A DNA stretch of 64,000 nt, from the NCBI RefSeq assembly GCF_029784155.1, contig NC_073692.1:421211245-421275244 (forward strand). The letters run 5' to 3'. A model generated the notes under the pieces. The model searched no databases. It was not told the DNA's origin and worked only from the letters and a program-made list of their open reading frames with translations. Position numbers and translations under genes: made by a program. Shown here in pieces: positions 11,258 to 24,980 of this stretch. Source of the DNA: Uranotaenia lowii. Lineage: Eukaryota; Arthropoda; Insecta; Diptera; Culicidae. How positions within the stretch are numbered: the first letter of the stretch is position 1; every line of letters starts with the position of its first letter.

Positions 11258-13018
11258 TTACTTCCAAGGGTACTAGACTGGTACCCTTTATTGGACCTTG
11301 TTGTAAAATATCGAAAAAAAAACTGGTTTGATTTTTGAAAACCTCCTAAAAAATACACAAAACATTAAATTTCTACTTATATTCGATAATGAATACGTTT
11401 TACAACTTGTTGACGATTCAAATAAACGCTTACCCCTCCAAAGCCGTTAGAGTCAATATGACCAGAAGTGCAGATTCAGAGCATCTTAATCATCATTCTA
11501 ATATACTGCAAAACTGAGATTTTTAGAGACCAAGTAAGTTCTATGAAAATAACTATCTAATAAATGAAAAAAAAACTAAAAATAGAGTTTTGAAAAACGT
11601 CTTTGTTTTAAGGATGTAGCCGGATAGATGTATTTTGGACAATTCCAAAAATCTTAAAAACATTCAAATACTGCAAAGCTGTCAGAAATTATAATCAACT
11701 GCTTTCATTTTTATATATGTAGACTAAAATTAATTAGCGCTTCAATGAATCTTGTATTATCAAAATAGGTCAATATTTGCGGCCACAGGAATAACCACAA
11801 TCTACAAATCAAATCTCCCCGAAACGGCTATTTTGCCAACAAATTTGGAAGGTTAAACACGAATAATTCAAACATTTTCACCCCCAGTCAGTATTATCAG
11901 CAACACAATTATAAGAAATTTGTTTGTTTAACGTGTTTGCTTGCACCTTATACGCATTAAGTTGACAAAAATGTTAAAAATGTTTAACAGAGGTTCTAAA
12001 CTGTGCCCTTATGAAAATTCGTAATAATTGATTGACCCATAGTGAAACAAATATTTTGATGATGTTGGGTTCATAATTGGATCGTCTTGGTCGAAAGTTT
12101 CTTTTTTTTGACACTACATAAAAAAAATCGGAATTTCAAAATAAAAATGGAAAATGAGGTAGAATAGTTCAAATTCATCATAGCGGTAGTAGATTCCCTT
12201 TAAATTTTCGCTTAGATAATTGAATAACGTGGTTTTCTTTTATAAATGTTTTAAAACTGGAAAGGCAGCGCTTTTTTTTAAATGTTTAGAATTTTATAGG
12301 AGAACTTTCAAAAAGCGGTATGTTAGCATGTAGGAAAACAAAAACTCATTGTTTGCATATGCGTATCCTAAATCTCTGCCAGTGAAATGAATCATTTCAA
12401 ATTTTCAGAATTTTACGACCAAAGTAAGCTCTAGGTCCAAACTAGGGTCGCTCACTCTTAGTAATGAAGTCTGAAGCTTCAAGGGCAATACCAATCAAAA
12501 CTGCGTTAGTTATGAAACACTCTCAATAAAATTGATAAATTTCTCGATAGAAAACAATCTATTTAATTGAGTGCATTTTATAACCCAGCATTCGAATAAA
12601 AAAATAAATTCTTAAAAACTGAAAACGTTCGATCATCCTGACTATCATACACTATTTGATCAATAAATAAATTGAAAAACTCGAATCCAACGAAACAGTT
12701 TCCTTTCAAGTATTTTATGTCGAGGCTCTACACTATTATTTAGGTATTAAAAATTTAGCAAACCAATTTTTCGTGTTGATAGATGTTTTGATTAAATTTT
12801 TGAGAACTGTTATTACCTGTTCGAATGAGGGAAAAAAATATTCCTATTTTCAACACGATCACATCAATAAAAATCTGAATTATAGTAGAGAGTATATTTT
12901 AATATTTCTCTTCTGAATGTTTAAATTTGATATTGAATAATTTCAAATACGGATTCTGCTGAGCTGGGCAGGATTTGCTATTTCAAATGCTGTGAAATAA
13001 TAACATTCATTAAGTTAA
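11258..13018. other. AT-rich DNA, no gene recognised
   Basis: Only short chance frames are present. No structured repeat was identified by eye. Confidence 0.4.
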
Positions 13019-13495
13019 CTGGGGAAACAAACTGTCAACTGGGGAAACATGCAACACTTTTCAACTTCAATGGCTTCTAAAATCTTAATGCAGTCAAAAA
13101 AAAACATTGGTTTTGACAGTTATTTTGAAATTTAAAAAAACATGCGATTTTCATCTTATTTACTGAAAAAAGGGGTAAGTTGCAACAAACTCTGCTATTT
13201 ATGAAAAATCCAATGAAAACGTTTGATAATTTATAGTTTTTGATACATTCGTGATGTCATAACGCATGAAGCACCAATTGCAATAATTTTTGGTTTTGTT
13301 CGAACTAAATTTTACATTTTTCTATCAAAAATGTTTTAAAGAAAAAGTGTAATTTTGCTGTATACTATAGGGGTAAAAAATACTACAAATATTCTATCAT
13401 GAAAATAAATCTTGGGATGGATGAAATTTGAATGGAAATGAGATTTATGAGGGTTAATTCTGATTTTCATTTTGTTGCATTTTGCCCCAGACAGG
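13019..13495. repeat. Possible MITE with CTGGGG inverted ends
   Basis: CTGGGGAAACATGCAAC at 13039-13055 pairs with GTTGCATTTTGCCCCAG at 13474-13490. A second CTGGGGAAAC lies just outside on the left (13019). There is no coding capacity. Confidence 0.4.
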
Positions 13496-14232
13496 TAAGT
13501 GAATTATTAAAATATTCATTTAAAATAAATTGGTGATTATCCGAAAAATATTTTTACACCAACAGTGTTGTTATAGGATAATGAATGCAATGTAAAGTTT
13601 GTAGGTGATATCATTAAGCTAATCCGTCATACTGGGTAAAGTTTTTACGGCATTCAAATATGCAAAAATTTGTACATCTATTGCTCAATTTTTTAAATTT
13701 TTTATGAGAATCAAAAACTTTTAAAAACTCTTTAACGATGTTAAAAACTATGTAATAATCAATTTGTTATCATTCAATAATAACTTTATTACAGTATAAT
13801 GAATTAAAAATTTGGTGAGTGTAGTGATATACAAATGGTGCATCTAACCCTGCTTTTGCATGATGCCCCATTTGACGGTATTTAAAGAGCAATAATATCA
13901 GAAATGAAATGGATAAAGATGGATATAACAATTAGGAGAAAATTTTTATTCCAATTACTAAGAAAAATAAACCAATTGATGCCCTTGGAGCCAATGGGGT
14001 ATAAGTGCATCATTGCTTATTTCGAAAAAACAGGCTTTTTAGTTGTTGTGTTTGGCTATTTTCCATATGTACATTTCTTGAAAATTCATTCAAACGTAAA
14101 AGAATGTAAACAAAATTCTAAAAATCTGAAAAAATCATCACATACAGTTTAAATACAAAAAATTGTTTGTCATCATTAACTCAAAATCAATCAATTTGTC
14201 ACTTTTACCTCTTTGACTCTGAGGGTCTCATT
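13496..14232. other. AT-rich DNA, no gene recognised
   Basis: The open frame at 13904-14152 (82 codons) has no domain, signal or splice support. Confidence 0.4.
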
Positions 14233-14240
14233 TGAGAGAT

Positions 14241-14702
14241 TAAGGTTGCCAGATTGCCCGTTTTTATCCGGATTTGTCCGTTTAATTAATATAAAATTTG
14301 GGAGAACTCCGGTCCGGCCAGGTTGCTTGAATTTTGCCCGGATTTTTTCACTTTACTTGCCAAATCAAATTAAAAAAAAAACAATTGTGATGCACATTTT
14401 TTTTTATTTATGCGTCCAAATAGAAATTTTCTGAGCAATATTTTACAATAATCTTGAAAGATGGAAGCCTAAAATACAATATTAAATAAACTGATAAGTT
14501 TAAATGAAAAAAAATATATTTTAGGCAATTTTTCTTAATTTTTGTGGAGTAACTCCTGGGTTTTGAACAAATTTACCCGGATATTGCCCGGATTCTTGGT
14601 CGACAATTTCGAAATAAACGCCTGGACTTTGCCAGGCTTTTAACTAAAGTTGCCAGTATTTGTCTGGTCCGTATTTGTGCTGGAAAATTTCTGGCAACCT
14701 TA
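14241..14702. mobile_element. MITE with TAAGGTTGCCAGA termini and 8-bp target duplication, copy 1
   Basis: A 462-bp element begins TAAGGTTGCCAGA and ends TCTGGCAACCTTA, giving perfect 13-bp inverted termini. The flanking octamers are TGAGAGAT (14233-14240) and TGACAGAT (14703-14710), an 8-bp duplication with one mismatch. The interior repeats CCCGGATTTT-like blocks and encodes nothing. An 8-bp duplication is typical of hAT (also P-type) transposons. The family has a second copy at 41760-42245. Confidence 0.85.
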
Positions 14703-14710
14703 TGACAGAT

Positions 14711-15777
14711 CTTTCAAAATTACATTTAAATACAACACAAATCTTTTTTATAATAGCTGAGTAAAGGCAAAAAAAAATATTTTTTTGGGTGGAATTTCTT
14801 GTTTTATTATGAAAACATCGAAATAAGTAATGTGAATACTTACTTACTTAATGATCCTTTAATAATTTCGGATTATTTGGATCAATTCTTTAGGCTTAGA
14901 AAAATCGATCAAATTGGTTTATTTTCGATACAATCTTCCGATCTTTTGAAGCCCAGTGGCCCGTTTTTCAGTGAAAAATGCCCGCATTTAATCATTTTAT
15001 TTGCATAATTAAATAAATAAAAATCAAAGTGAGTCATAAAAATAATAGATTTTTTCGTATAAAATAAAATTTTTTGACCAACTTTTATATAAATAGTCAC
15101 GAACGATATGTTTGAAGTCCTTAACACGATTTTCCATGGAAAAAGAAGAATGTTAAGTTTTTTTTTTTCTTCATGATTTTTGGTGTAAAATTTATTGGTT
15201 TTGACATAATTTTCCCAGATATTGCCCAGATTTTGAGTTCAAAATTTTGAAATCAAATGACTGGATTTTACCAGGATTCAAAAAAAAAATTCTAAAAATC
15301 TTATGAACCTTTAGCTGAATTGATGGTGTATTAAAAACACCAGCTAAAATAAAAATTCTATCTGAAGTCTATTCAAAATCAGCATTTTTGTGAATGAACT
15401 AACATAAAATGGTCTAACTATTAAAATCAGTCAAATTACAATATTTAGTCTTATTCCGATCTTAATCGCTTATAATTTGAATTTAAAGATATGAGAAAAG
15501 GAGAAATGCATATATTTATTCTGTTTTTGATATTTCATAAACATTTATTTTTTAAATGCTCATACATTTGATTCTCAAATGTTTGAAGCTTTCCTGTCGT
15601 TTTACACTTTTTACTTCAGCATATAGCAGTTTCCATACTGTTCCCATTTATGTCCCCAAGAAGACTTTGGAAGAGATTTCCGGGAGAAAAAATGTATCTA
15701 GGACTCCTATATTTGCTTAAGGTGTCTAGTTGATAACACTAGTTTACAGCATTTTTGAATTCAGTAAACTGAAGGTC
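14711..15777. other. AT-rich DNA with a probable decayed MITE
   Basis: 14940-15290 contains GGCCCGTTTTTCAGTG, ATTGCCCAGATTTTGAG and TGGATTTTACCAGG blocks resembling the inner sequence of the 14241-14702 MITE, but without clear termini. No gene is seen. Confidence 0.4.
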
Positions 15778-16985
15778 ATTTCCAATGTAAAATCAGGCGC
15801 TGAATCCGAAAATGAAATTCAAAAAAATATCAGTAGATTCGTTTTTGAGTTATGCTCCAAATATGAAATTTCGGGAAAATTAAAAAAGTTCTTGTACTTA
15901 GATTAAAATATCTCGGATGGCATAACAGTAAGTTGAAATCTCTTTTTTGCATATTGAAGGTGAATAAATTTTCTATCGATCATCTGAACATTGTTTTTGC
16001 GTTTGACCAACAGTATTGTTGATATTAGTGACTTTATGAGTAAAAAAAATATAAAAAACGCATTTTTTTAGAGAAAATTTTGTTTCAACGAAAGTTTCTG
16101 ACTCGATGGTAGCATTTAAAAAATCTGCATTGCGTTTTATACGACAATTTTCGACCAAAATACAATCTTTGAACCGCAATAACTTTTCTGTTTCAAATCC
16201 AATCGAGTTACAGTCTTCAGGTGAAATATTTGTCTCAACTTAGGCTATACCTAATAAAATCAACCATAAAAAACAATCAGCTAGTGATGAAAAAAGTTAT
16301 TGATGAAAAACCAGTATTTTTCGATCCTCCCGGGCAAAATACCTCAAAATTTTATTCACGTTTGAGACTCAAGCAACCCCTCCCTATGGTCAGATCTTCC
16401 TGAAACTTGGCATGTGACCTTTTGGTAAACTAATGAATAATTTTGACTTGGTGCGAGTGAGATTTATCATGTTTCATTCTTCCTATACTATGATAAATGT
16501 ACTGCGGTTCGTTAAATTATTAAAAACTACAAAAATTACAGTTATGGTGAAGTAGCCATAGCTTCTTCAAATTTCAACCTATCTCAATAAAGAACCACTT
16601 GAAATCTTTGTTTTAAACTCACATTCAAGCGCAAAAGAAAATCAGATTTTTTAAATGCTACCATCGAGTCAGAAACTTTCGTTGAAACAAAATTTTCTCT
16701 AAAAAAATTCGTTTTTTATAATTTTCTTCCTCATAAAGTCACTAATATCAACAATACTGTTGGTCAAATGCAAAAACAGTGTTCAGATGATCGATAGAAA
16801 ATTTATTCACCTTTAATAAACAAAAAAGAGATTTCAAATTACTGTTATGCCGTACAAGATATTTTAATCTAAGTACAAGAACTTTTTTATTTTTTTCGAA
16901 ATTTCATATTTGGAGCATAACTCAAAAACGGTTCTACTGAGATTTTCTTGAATTTCGCCCAATTTTACATTAAAAATGTTGGTCA
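15778..16985. repeat. Large foldback element, arms about 350 bp
   Basis: The left arm (about 15778-16130) recurs as the reverse complement at about 16645-16985. Examples are GTTTCAACGAAAGTTTCTGA (16081) against TCAGAAACTTTCGTTGAAAC (16669), and GAGTTATGCTCCAAATATGA against TCATATTTGGAGCATAACTC. The unpaired centre is about 510 bp. The two arms differ at scattered sites, so this is an old insertion rather than an assembly artefact. There is no ORF for a transposase. Confidence 0.8.
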
Positions 16986-17254
16986 GTTAATCAAGTTCAT
17001 GATTTTTTTTTAAATTTTGTAAACTAGTGTAATTAGTAGTTTTGATCGTGCTTATTTATTAAACTGGGCTGATCAATTAGTGAATCTATAAAAAACATTA
17101 AAACCAATGGTAACTAGCTAAATATTATTTTTTTGGAATATTTTTATCACATTAAGAACCGCGAAAAACTTACAACGAGATATTTCAGTAATTCGCTAAG
17201 CCGTATTTCAACATTACATGGATGAAATTTTCCGATTTTAAATTCTTGATAGGG

Positions 17255-17439
17255 CTTGTGATATAGCTCAGTTGGCAAGTCTGTTGTCTACTGAGCCGAT
17301 GTCCGCGAGTTCGAGCCCAAGAGTAAACATCGAACACAGTTGTACCGGATAAGTTTTTCAATAACGATCCGCCTACTGCAACGTTGATAAAGTCGCGAAT
17401 GCCATAAAGATGGTAAAACGAATCGAAACAAAAAAAAAT
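17255..17439 (+). mobile_element. tRNA-derived SINE, copy B (best preserved)
   Basis: Pol III promoter elements are visible: A box TAGCTCAGTTGG at 17264-17275 and B box GTTCGAGCCC at about 17309-17318, inside a tRNA-like head of about 70 bp. The body carries AACATCGAACACAG, CTACTGCAACGTTG and GCCATAAAGATGGTAAAACG, and the 3' end is an A run at 17430-17439. It is a retroposed SINE and not a functional tRNA, because the 3' acceptor half does not pair with the 5' end and the head continues into the shared body found in copies A and C. Confidence 0.85.
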
Positions 17440-19909
17440 CTTTATTCAATTAAAGTGTCGAAGGTATTTGAGTTTTTTTTATAATAATTACGAATAAATA
17501 GTTGTGCTCAGGGTAGCGAGAACCTTAAAGTGTAAGTCGATATACCTCAGATTTGGTCATCAGTATGTTGAAGTTCTATGATTTGATACTAGAATTGGTC
17601 ACCCCCTTTCTTCATTATTAATTCATAAGTATCGGTTAGAATTGAATGTAATTAAGCAGAACGGCAAATATTTTCTTACAAATTCCTTGATTCTTGGTTA
17701 CTTCAAACTTTTTTATGAACTTTTGAAATAATCTGCTGGGGTGTAGAAAACCAAGCACTTTTAATATTTCAATATAAGATCATAACTCATATGAATTCAT
17801 CTCAATCACGAGTTTTTCAAAACAACTTGAATTAAATGCGTTATCTTTGATCCAAAACACCCATTGTTAAGGACTTTTTGGCTTGAAGGTCGTTCACTAA
17901 AGACCATAAAAATCAAAACTCAAATAGCATATGGTGGCAGAAATTTGGACGATTTAAAAATGCAATAGTTTATGAAAATCGGTTCAGTAGTTTTTATTTT
18001 AAAGCCAAAACAATAATCCGGGTCTTTATGACCCTAACCGGCTAATTGTCCTTTTTTGCTGGGTGACTCTAGTAACCCTATTAAAAATTCTAAAAAATAG
18101 AAATTGTAGAACTTCTCAGTTTAGGAAATTTAACTGATCTAGAGATATCGCTTCAAGAAAGTAAAATTCGGGTCATCTAAATATATCGTAACCGCAAAGG
18201 AAGTAGAAAGCTAGGCAAAATATTAGAAAATCTTCAATTTATGTTTAAAAAAAAGTAGCTACAGAAAGAAATCAATGATTGATGAAAAAATAGTTGATAC
18301 CGACACTTAGGTTCATACTTAAAAACGATTGATTGAGACAAGAAAAACAAATAAAAACATCTAATCAGGGAAACGCGTGACAAACATTATTATTTTCTAC
18401 AAAAGCTTAACACTAAAGCCATCAGTAGCCATTTAAATATTCAATTTCGCTTCCAGCCCTTTAAATTCACTTCCATTCAAGCAACGGCAAAGTTCGTGAG
18501 TGAAAATCATTTCCCCAATGAATTGTGTTGTAGCAAGGTACCACACACATTCAACGCGAATAATTTATCGAGTTTCCCGCCCCATTTGCGTATCTCAAAT
18601 AAAGCATGCAAAATTGATGAAATAATTTCATAATCCTAACACCGACCAATTCCACACCAAAACCAGGAGTATAATGGCGGTGTCGGTATGTCTGAAAAGT
18701 TTTCGAGCATCGCCGCCAGCAGTTAGCGAGCCATTTCGAACAAAACCAGCATTCAAGCAGCCATCCAAACGGAGAGATATTGGATCCGGTGTTGAAACAT
18801 TTTATGGCTGTCCTTCAATTCCCCCGGGAGATGGCAGCAAAATTGCCACGTTCGTTCGTTCCGTTCATTCGTTCGTCCGATTCGCTTCAAGATACCTACG
18901 TGTGAACACATGGGAAAAGTGGTAAATTAGCAAAAAAAAGGTTGATGGACAAAAAATCTGGAAAATGAATGCAAATTGAATTCACAAAACCGCATACGTT
19001 TCCTTCTGGAAAGCATCGTCTAGGATCTCTGGGGTTTCAACTTTTTTGTCTGCTCGTAATATAAATTGAAACATTAAGAAAGTGATGGAATCAATGAGTC
19101 GCATGACCGCGAAACTTTGTTTTAAAAATCACTGATCTATATAACCCTAAAACAGAGTAAAAATGTTATATGAAAAAATTAACTGTAATTGTTTTACCAA
19201 AAACTTTTAAAAGATTGTTTTTAAAAACAATCAATATCAATAAAAATATAAAAAAATCAACCCATTCATTGTAATTGGAAGCCCGTTATCATATTTCATA
19301 TCAATTTAATAACGCTTGCAAAAACAAATAAGCCAACAAATTGCGTGTTGACTTTACCCGGAATGCTATTTCCAACCGGCTGGCGAGAAGTCGATTCCAA
19401 CTAGCCAAGGTTGGAAATTTCCGGGATGCAAAAAGTGCTGCAGGAAGTGAATTAAAAATGAAAAACACTTAATTGATGATTTTTTTTTCGCTCACTCACT
19501 CTCATCAGCTGTGGGTGGGTTTAAAATTATTTTACTCAGTCAAGCACTTTTCGTTCGCATTCAGTGACCACATTCCATGCAAAAATGGAAGTTTATTTGA
19601 GCCAACATATGCAAACCATACAGCAGCAAGTTTTGTGCGGGTGAGATGATAGGTTCACATTTGGCTTTGTTTGAATTGATCTCGAAGAATTTTTCATTTA
19701 TGAGAATGATTCGATAGGGAAATAAAAATGTATTTGAATTAATTAAAATGATATCCTGTCATATAAAAGCCTAAGAAAGTCTATGAAATTAATCAAGAGA
19801 ATAAATTTATATAATATCAAAATTTCTTCATCAATTGTATGAAAAATAAGACAAATAAAATTTCTGAAAAAATCATCGCCTTTATTGTTTTATGTTGTTT
19901 TTGTAATTT
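17440..19909. other. Unique DNA, no gene recognised
   Basis: 17440-18430 is AT-rich. 18430-19660 is more complex and GC-richer and includes an 83-codon frame at 18674-18925 without recognisable domain. It could hold non-coding regulatory or transcribed sequence, but nothing in it decides this. Confidence 0.35.
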
Positions 19910-22900
19910 TTATATTTTTTTGTGATTTTTGTCATTTTTGTCAAATTTGTCATTTTTGTCATACTTTTTAATATCTGTCATTTTTGTCATTCTAACATTT
20001 GAATTTTTTGTCATTTTTGAAATTTTTGTCGTTTTTGTCATTTTTGTAATTTTTGCAAATTTTGAAATTTTTGTAATTTTTGTAATTTTTATCATTTTTG
20101 TCATTTTTGTCATTTTTGTCATTTTTGTCATTTTTGTCATTTTTGTCATTTTTGTCATTTTTGTCATTTTTGTAATTTTTGTAATTTTTGTAATTTTTGT
20201 AATTTTGTAATTTTTGTAATTTTTGTAATTTTTGTAATTTTTGTAATTTTTGTAATTTTTGTAATTTTTGTAATTTTTGTAATTTTTGTAATTTTTGTAA
20301 TTTTTGTATATTTTGTAATTTTTGTAATTTTTGTAATTTTTGTAATTTTTGTAATTTTTGTAATTTTTGTAATTTTTGTAATTTTTGTAATTTTTGTAAT
20401 TTTTGTCATTTTTGTAATTTTTGTAATTTTTGTAATTTTTGTAATTTTTGTAATTTTTGTAATTTTTTTAATTTTTGTAATTATTGTAATTTTGGTAATT
20501 TTTGTAATTTTTGTAATTTTTGTATTTTTTGTCATTTTTGTAATTATTGTTATTATTGTAATTTTTGTAATTTTCGTAATTTTTGTAATTTTTGTAATTT
20601 TTGTAATTTTTGTAATTTTTGTAATTTTTGTAATTTTTGTAATTTTTGTAATTTTTGTAACTTTTGTAATTTTTGTAATTTTTGTCATTTTTGTAATTAT
20701 TGTTATAATTGTAATTTTTGTAATTTTCGTAATTTTTGTCATTTTTGTCATTTTTGTCATTTTTGTCATTTTTGTCATTTTTGTCATTTTTGACATTTTT
20801 GTCATTTTTGTCATTTTTGTCATTTTTGTCATTTTTGTCATTTTTGTCATTTTTGTCATTTTTGTCATTTTTGTCATTTTTGTCATTTTTGTCATTTTTG
20901 TCATTTTTGTCATTTTTGTCATTTTTGTCATTTTTGTCATTTTTGTCATTTTTGTCATTTTTGTCATTTTTGTCATTTTTGTCATTTTTGTCATTTTTGT
21001 CATTTTTGTCATTTTTGTCATTTTTGTCATTTTTGTCATTTTTGTCATTTTTGTCATTTTTGTCATTTTTGTCATTTTTGTCATTTTTGTCATTTTTGTC
21101 ATTTTTGTCATTTTTGTCATTTTTGTCATTTTTGTCATTTTTGTCATTTTTGTCATTTTTGTCATTTTTGTCATTTTTGTCATTTTTGTCATTTTTGTCA
21201 TTTTTGTCATTTTTGTCATTTTTGTCATTTTTGTCATTTTTGTCATTTTTGTCATTTTTGTCATTTTTGTCATTTTTGTCATTTTTGTCATTTTTGTCAT
21301 TTTTGTCATTTTTGTCATTTTTGTCATTTTTGTCATTTTTGTCATTTTTGTCATTTTTGTCATTTTTGTCATTTTTGTCATTTTTGTCATTTTTGTCATT
21401 TTTGTCATTTTTGTCATTTTTGTCATTTTTGTCATTTTTGTCATTTTTGTCATTTTTGTCATTTTTGTCATTTTTGTCATTTTTGTCATTTTTGTCATTT
21501 TTGTCATTTTTGTCATTTTTGTCATTTTTGTCATTTTTGTCATTTTTGTCATTTTTGTCATTTTTGTCATTTTTGTCATTTTTGTCATTTTTGTCATTTT
21601 TGTCATTTTTGTCATTTTTGTCATTTTTGTCATTTTTGTCATTTTTGTCATTTTTGTCATTTTTGTCATTTTTGTCATTTTTGTCATTTTTGTCATTTTT
21701 GTCATTTTTGTCATTTTTGTCATTTTTGTCATTTTTGTCATTTTTGTCATTTTTGTCATTTTTGTCATTTTTGTCATTTTTGTCATTTTTGTCATTTTTG
21801 TCATTTTTGTCATTTTTGTCATTTTTGTCATTTTTGTCATTTTTGTCATTTTTGTCATTTTTGTCATTTTTGTCATTTTTGTCATTTTTGTCATTTTTGT
21901 CATTTTTGTCATTTTTGTCATTTTTGTCATTTTTGTCATTTTTGTCATTTTTGTCATTTTTGTCATTTTTGTCATTTTTGTCATTTTTGTCATTTTTGTC
22001 ATTTTTGTCATTTTTGTCATTTTTGTCATTTTTGTCATTTTTGTCATTTTTGTCATTTTTGTCATTTTTGTCATTTTTGTCATTTTTGTCATTTTTGTCA
22101 TTTTTGTCATTTTTGTCATTTTTGTCATTTTTGTCATTTTTGTCATTTTTGTCATTTTTGTCATTTTTGTCATTTTTGTCATTTTTGTCATTTTTGTCAT
22201 TTTTGTCATTTTTGTCATTTTTGTCATTTTTGTCATTTTTGTCATTTTTGTCATTTTTGTCATTTTTGTCATTTTTGTCATTTTTGTCATTTTTGTCATT
22301 TTTGTCATTTTTGTCATTTTTGTCATTTTTGTCATTTTTGTCATTTTTGTCATTTTTGTCATTTTTGTCATTTTTGTCATTTTTGTCATTTTTGTCATTT
22401 TTGTCATTTTTGTCATTTTTGTCATTTTTGTCATTTTTGTCATTTTTGTCATTTTTGTCATTTTTGTCATTTTTGTCATTTTTGTCATTTTTGTCATTTT
22501 TGTCATTTTTGTCATTTTTGTCATTTTTGTCATTTTTGTCATTTTTGTCATTTTTGTCATTTTTGTCATTTTTGTCATTTTTGTCATTTTTGTCATTTTT
22601 GTCATTTTTGTCATTTTTGTCATTTTTGTCATTTTTGTCATTTTTGTCATTTTTGTCATTTTTGTCATTTTTGTCATTTTTGTCATTTTTGTCATTTTTG
22701 TCATTTTTGTCATTTTTGTCATTTTTGTCATTTTTGTCATTTTTGTCATTTTTGTCATTTTTGTCATTTTTGTCATTTTTGTCATTTTTGTCATTTTTGT
22801 CATTTTTGTCATTTTTGTCATTTTTGTCATTTTTGTCATTTTTGTCATTTTTGTCATTTTTGTCATTTTTGTCATTTTTGTCATTTTTGTCATTTTTGTC

Positions 22901-23308
22901 ATTTTTGTCATTTTTGTCATTTTTGTCATTTTTGTCATTTTTGTCATTTTTGTCATTTTTGTCATTTTTGTCATTTTTGTCATTTTTGTCATTTTTGTCA
23001 TTTTTGTCATTTTTGTCATTTTTGTCATTTTTGTCATTTTTGTCATTTTTGTCATTTTTGTCATTTTTGTCATTTTTGTCATTTTTGTCATTTTTGTCAT
23101 TTTTGTCATTTTTGTCATTTTTGTCATTTTTGTCGTTTTTGTCGTTTTTGTCATTTTTGTCATTTTTGTCATTTTTGTCATTTTTGTCATTTTTGTCATT
23201 TTTGTCATTTTTGTCATTTTTGTCATTTTTGTCATTTTTGTCATTTTTGTCATTTTTGTCATTTTTGTCATTTTTGTCATTTTTGTCATTTTTGTCATTT
23301 TTGTCATT
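19910..23308 (+). repeat. TTTTTGTCA satellite, array 1
   Basis: About 3.4 kb of a 9-bp unit. The left edge (19910-20165) is degenerate, 20165-20730 is mostly the TTTTTGTAA variant, and 20730-23308 is almost pure TTTTTGTCA: about 286 units with one TGACA change near 20791 and two GTCG changes near 23134 and 23143. Because the period is three codons and only one of six frames contains a stop, this region yields apparent proteins up to 1,047 residues (such as Met-Thr-Lys repeats), which are not treated as genes. Confidence 0.97.
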
Positions 23309-24980
23309 TGGGCGGTTTGATTTTGTTTAATTTTTTAACACAATTTTAACACGGGTTTTGCAGTTCTTCTATTCGGCTTTCGCTAAACAACACGTTTATT
23401 GAACAAAAAAAAATCCGTGTCTTATACGTTAATTTGGATTTCATACGTGCAAACAAAACCTTTGTATACTTCTTTTTGAAAATATATCCCAAATGAGCAT
23501 CAAAACAATCCTATTTTATTTTAATAATGAAGAAAAATGAATGCGTAGTCAAGTTTGCATGAACCCATTAAATTATTACATCTAGCTTGTCATTCTCATG
23601 AATAAATCATTCCAAGTTTGATGCACTAGCACCTACATTTTTTCAAGCATATCCTTTACGGTACCTTAAATAACGCAACTATCACTGACCAACAAGTTGT
23701 AGCTCTAGTAAAGCATCTCGATTTAATTAGCTACCCTCCAGGGTTAATTAAACTTACCTTGATAAATTACGACGTAACATTTATGACACACAATGGAGAG
23801 TGCAGAGTGTCTCCTCTACATTGGCTCTGCAAGCAACCAGATACGGTCCCAGAAATTCCCACGACGAAGGAACGAAAACCGGCAAGCCAAAATGTTAGCA
23901 GCAGTTTTTCAAAAAACTATCTCCTTCCAGAGTTACATTAGGAAAGCCAAATGTGCTGCTGCCGGGAGGGAGAAAAAATCAGCAGCATCACCGAGAAAAT
24001 TATGGCCCCAACAGAAGGTGAAAAAATTTCTCCGCACACCATGTGTACGCAAAACCCCCTTCAAGCAACTTCCGGTTCGGTGGAAATAGAATAAGTGTTC
24101 GCTCGCTCCCTCGGGAAAATGGCGACAAAAATAATAAGGGAGGAAAATATATGAATCTACCATTTTTCCGGCAGTATATTTTCTTACCAGATATTAAATA
24201 TAATGTATCATTTTAATAGTTCTCCAGTGTGATTTACGCTGGCAGAAATTTTTCTCCACTTCATATGTACAGATCTTTCTCGTCCACCTTGGAAATGCTT
24301 TCTTCGAGGGAAAAGTGAGCCGAAAACATCAAGTTAAGTCACAATCACACTGAAGTTGAAATAGAATCGCATTCGTTTTAAGTCGTTTGCCACATTGAAA
24401 CTATTAAGAGCAGGGACGAGGGTTGTTCTAGCACGCGTGATGATAAAATGCCACACTGTAACAGGAATGTGTGATGAAAATGTTGAAAATATCGTATGAC
24501 AAAGTTTGGGAAGCACACAACAGAAAGACGAAAAAAAGGAAAGCTATTCAATCTGTGATATTTCTTTAATGTTTACAATCAACCTTTGGATGACTGGTGG
24601 AGTTGGTTAGTTTGATGAATTACATTTTGTATGTTTTTTTTTTTTTGTTTTAAAGCTTGTTATTGTTTGAACTTTGTTCATCATTTACATTTTGCAAAAT
24701 AAAAGAAAGAAATAATTAAATAATAAATAAAAATTGTATTTATATCCAAAATTGCCGGAATAAAAAATACTATCTCCAGACAAATTCAAAAAATGTCACC
24801 TGATAAAATGTTCACAAATAACAGATTTCCGATTTTTTCATCGATTTCACTATTTTTTTATATTTGTCACTTTGTATTTAAGTAATGCAACGCAGTGGAA
24901 CATCTTCAATGCCGAATAATTAAAGAGTGTCCCACATCAAATTGCATCGCAGAAAAAACGCTGTCAATAATTACCCAATA
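23309..24980. other. Unique DNA, no gene supported
   Basis: Moderately complex sequence at 23750-24550. Frames of 98 codons (+, 23793-24089) and 76 codons (-, 23933-24163) overlap each other and lack recognisable features. Confidence 0.35.

Noticed and set aside
17255..17330. A functional tRNA gene
   Set aside because: A and B boxes are present but the acceptor ends do not pair, and the sequence continues into a repeat body shared with two other loci, so it is a SINE head.
18674..18925. 83-codon frame MAVSVCLKSFRASPP...
   Set aside because: No recognisable domain and no supporting splice or promoter evidence; kept only as a note in the unique region.
19910..23308. Telomeric repeat
   Set aside because: The unit TTTTTGTCA is not a known telomere repeat, the arrays are internal and bounded by unique DNA on both sides, and dipterans lack simple telomerase repeats.
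23793..24163. 98-codon plus-strand and 76-codon minus-strand frames
   Set aside because: Mutually overlapping, no recognisable motif; not enough to call a gene.
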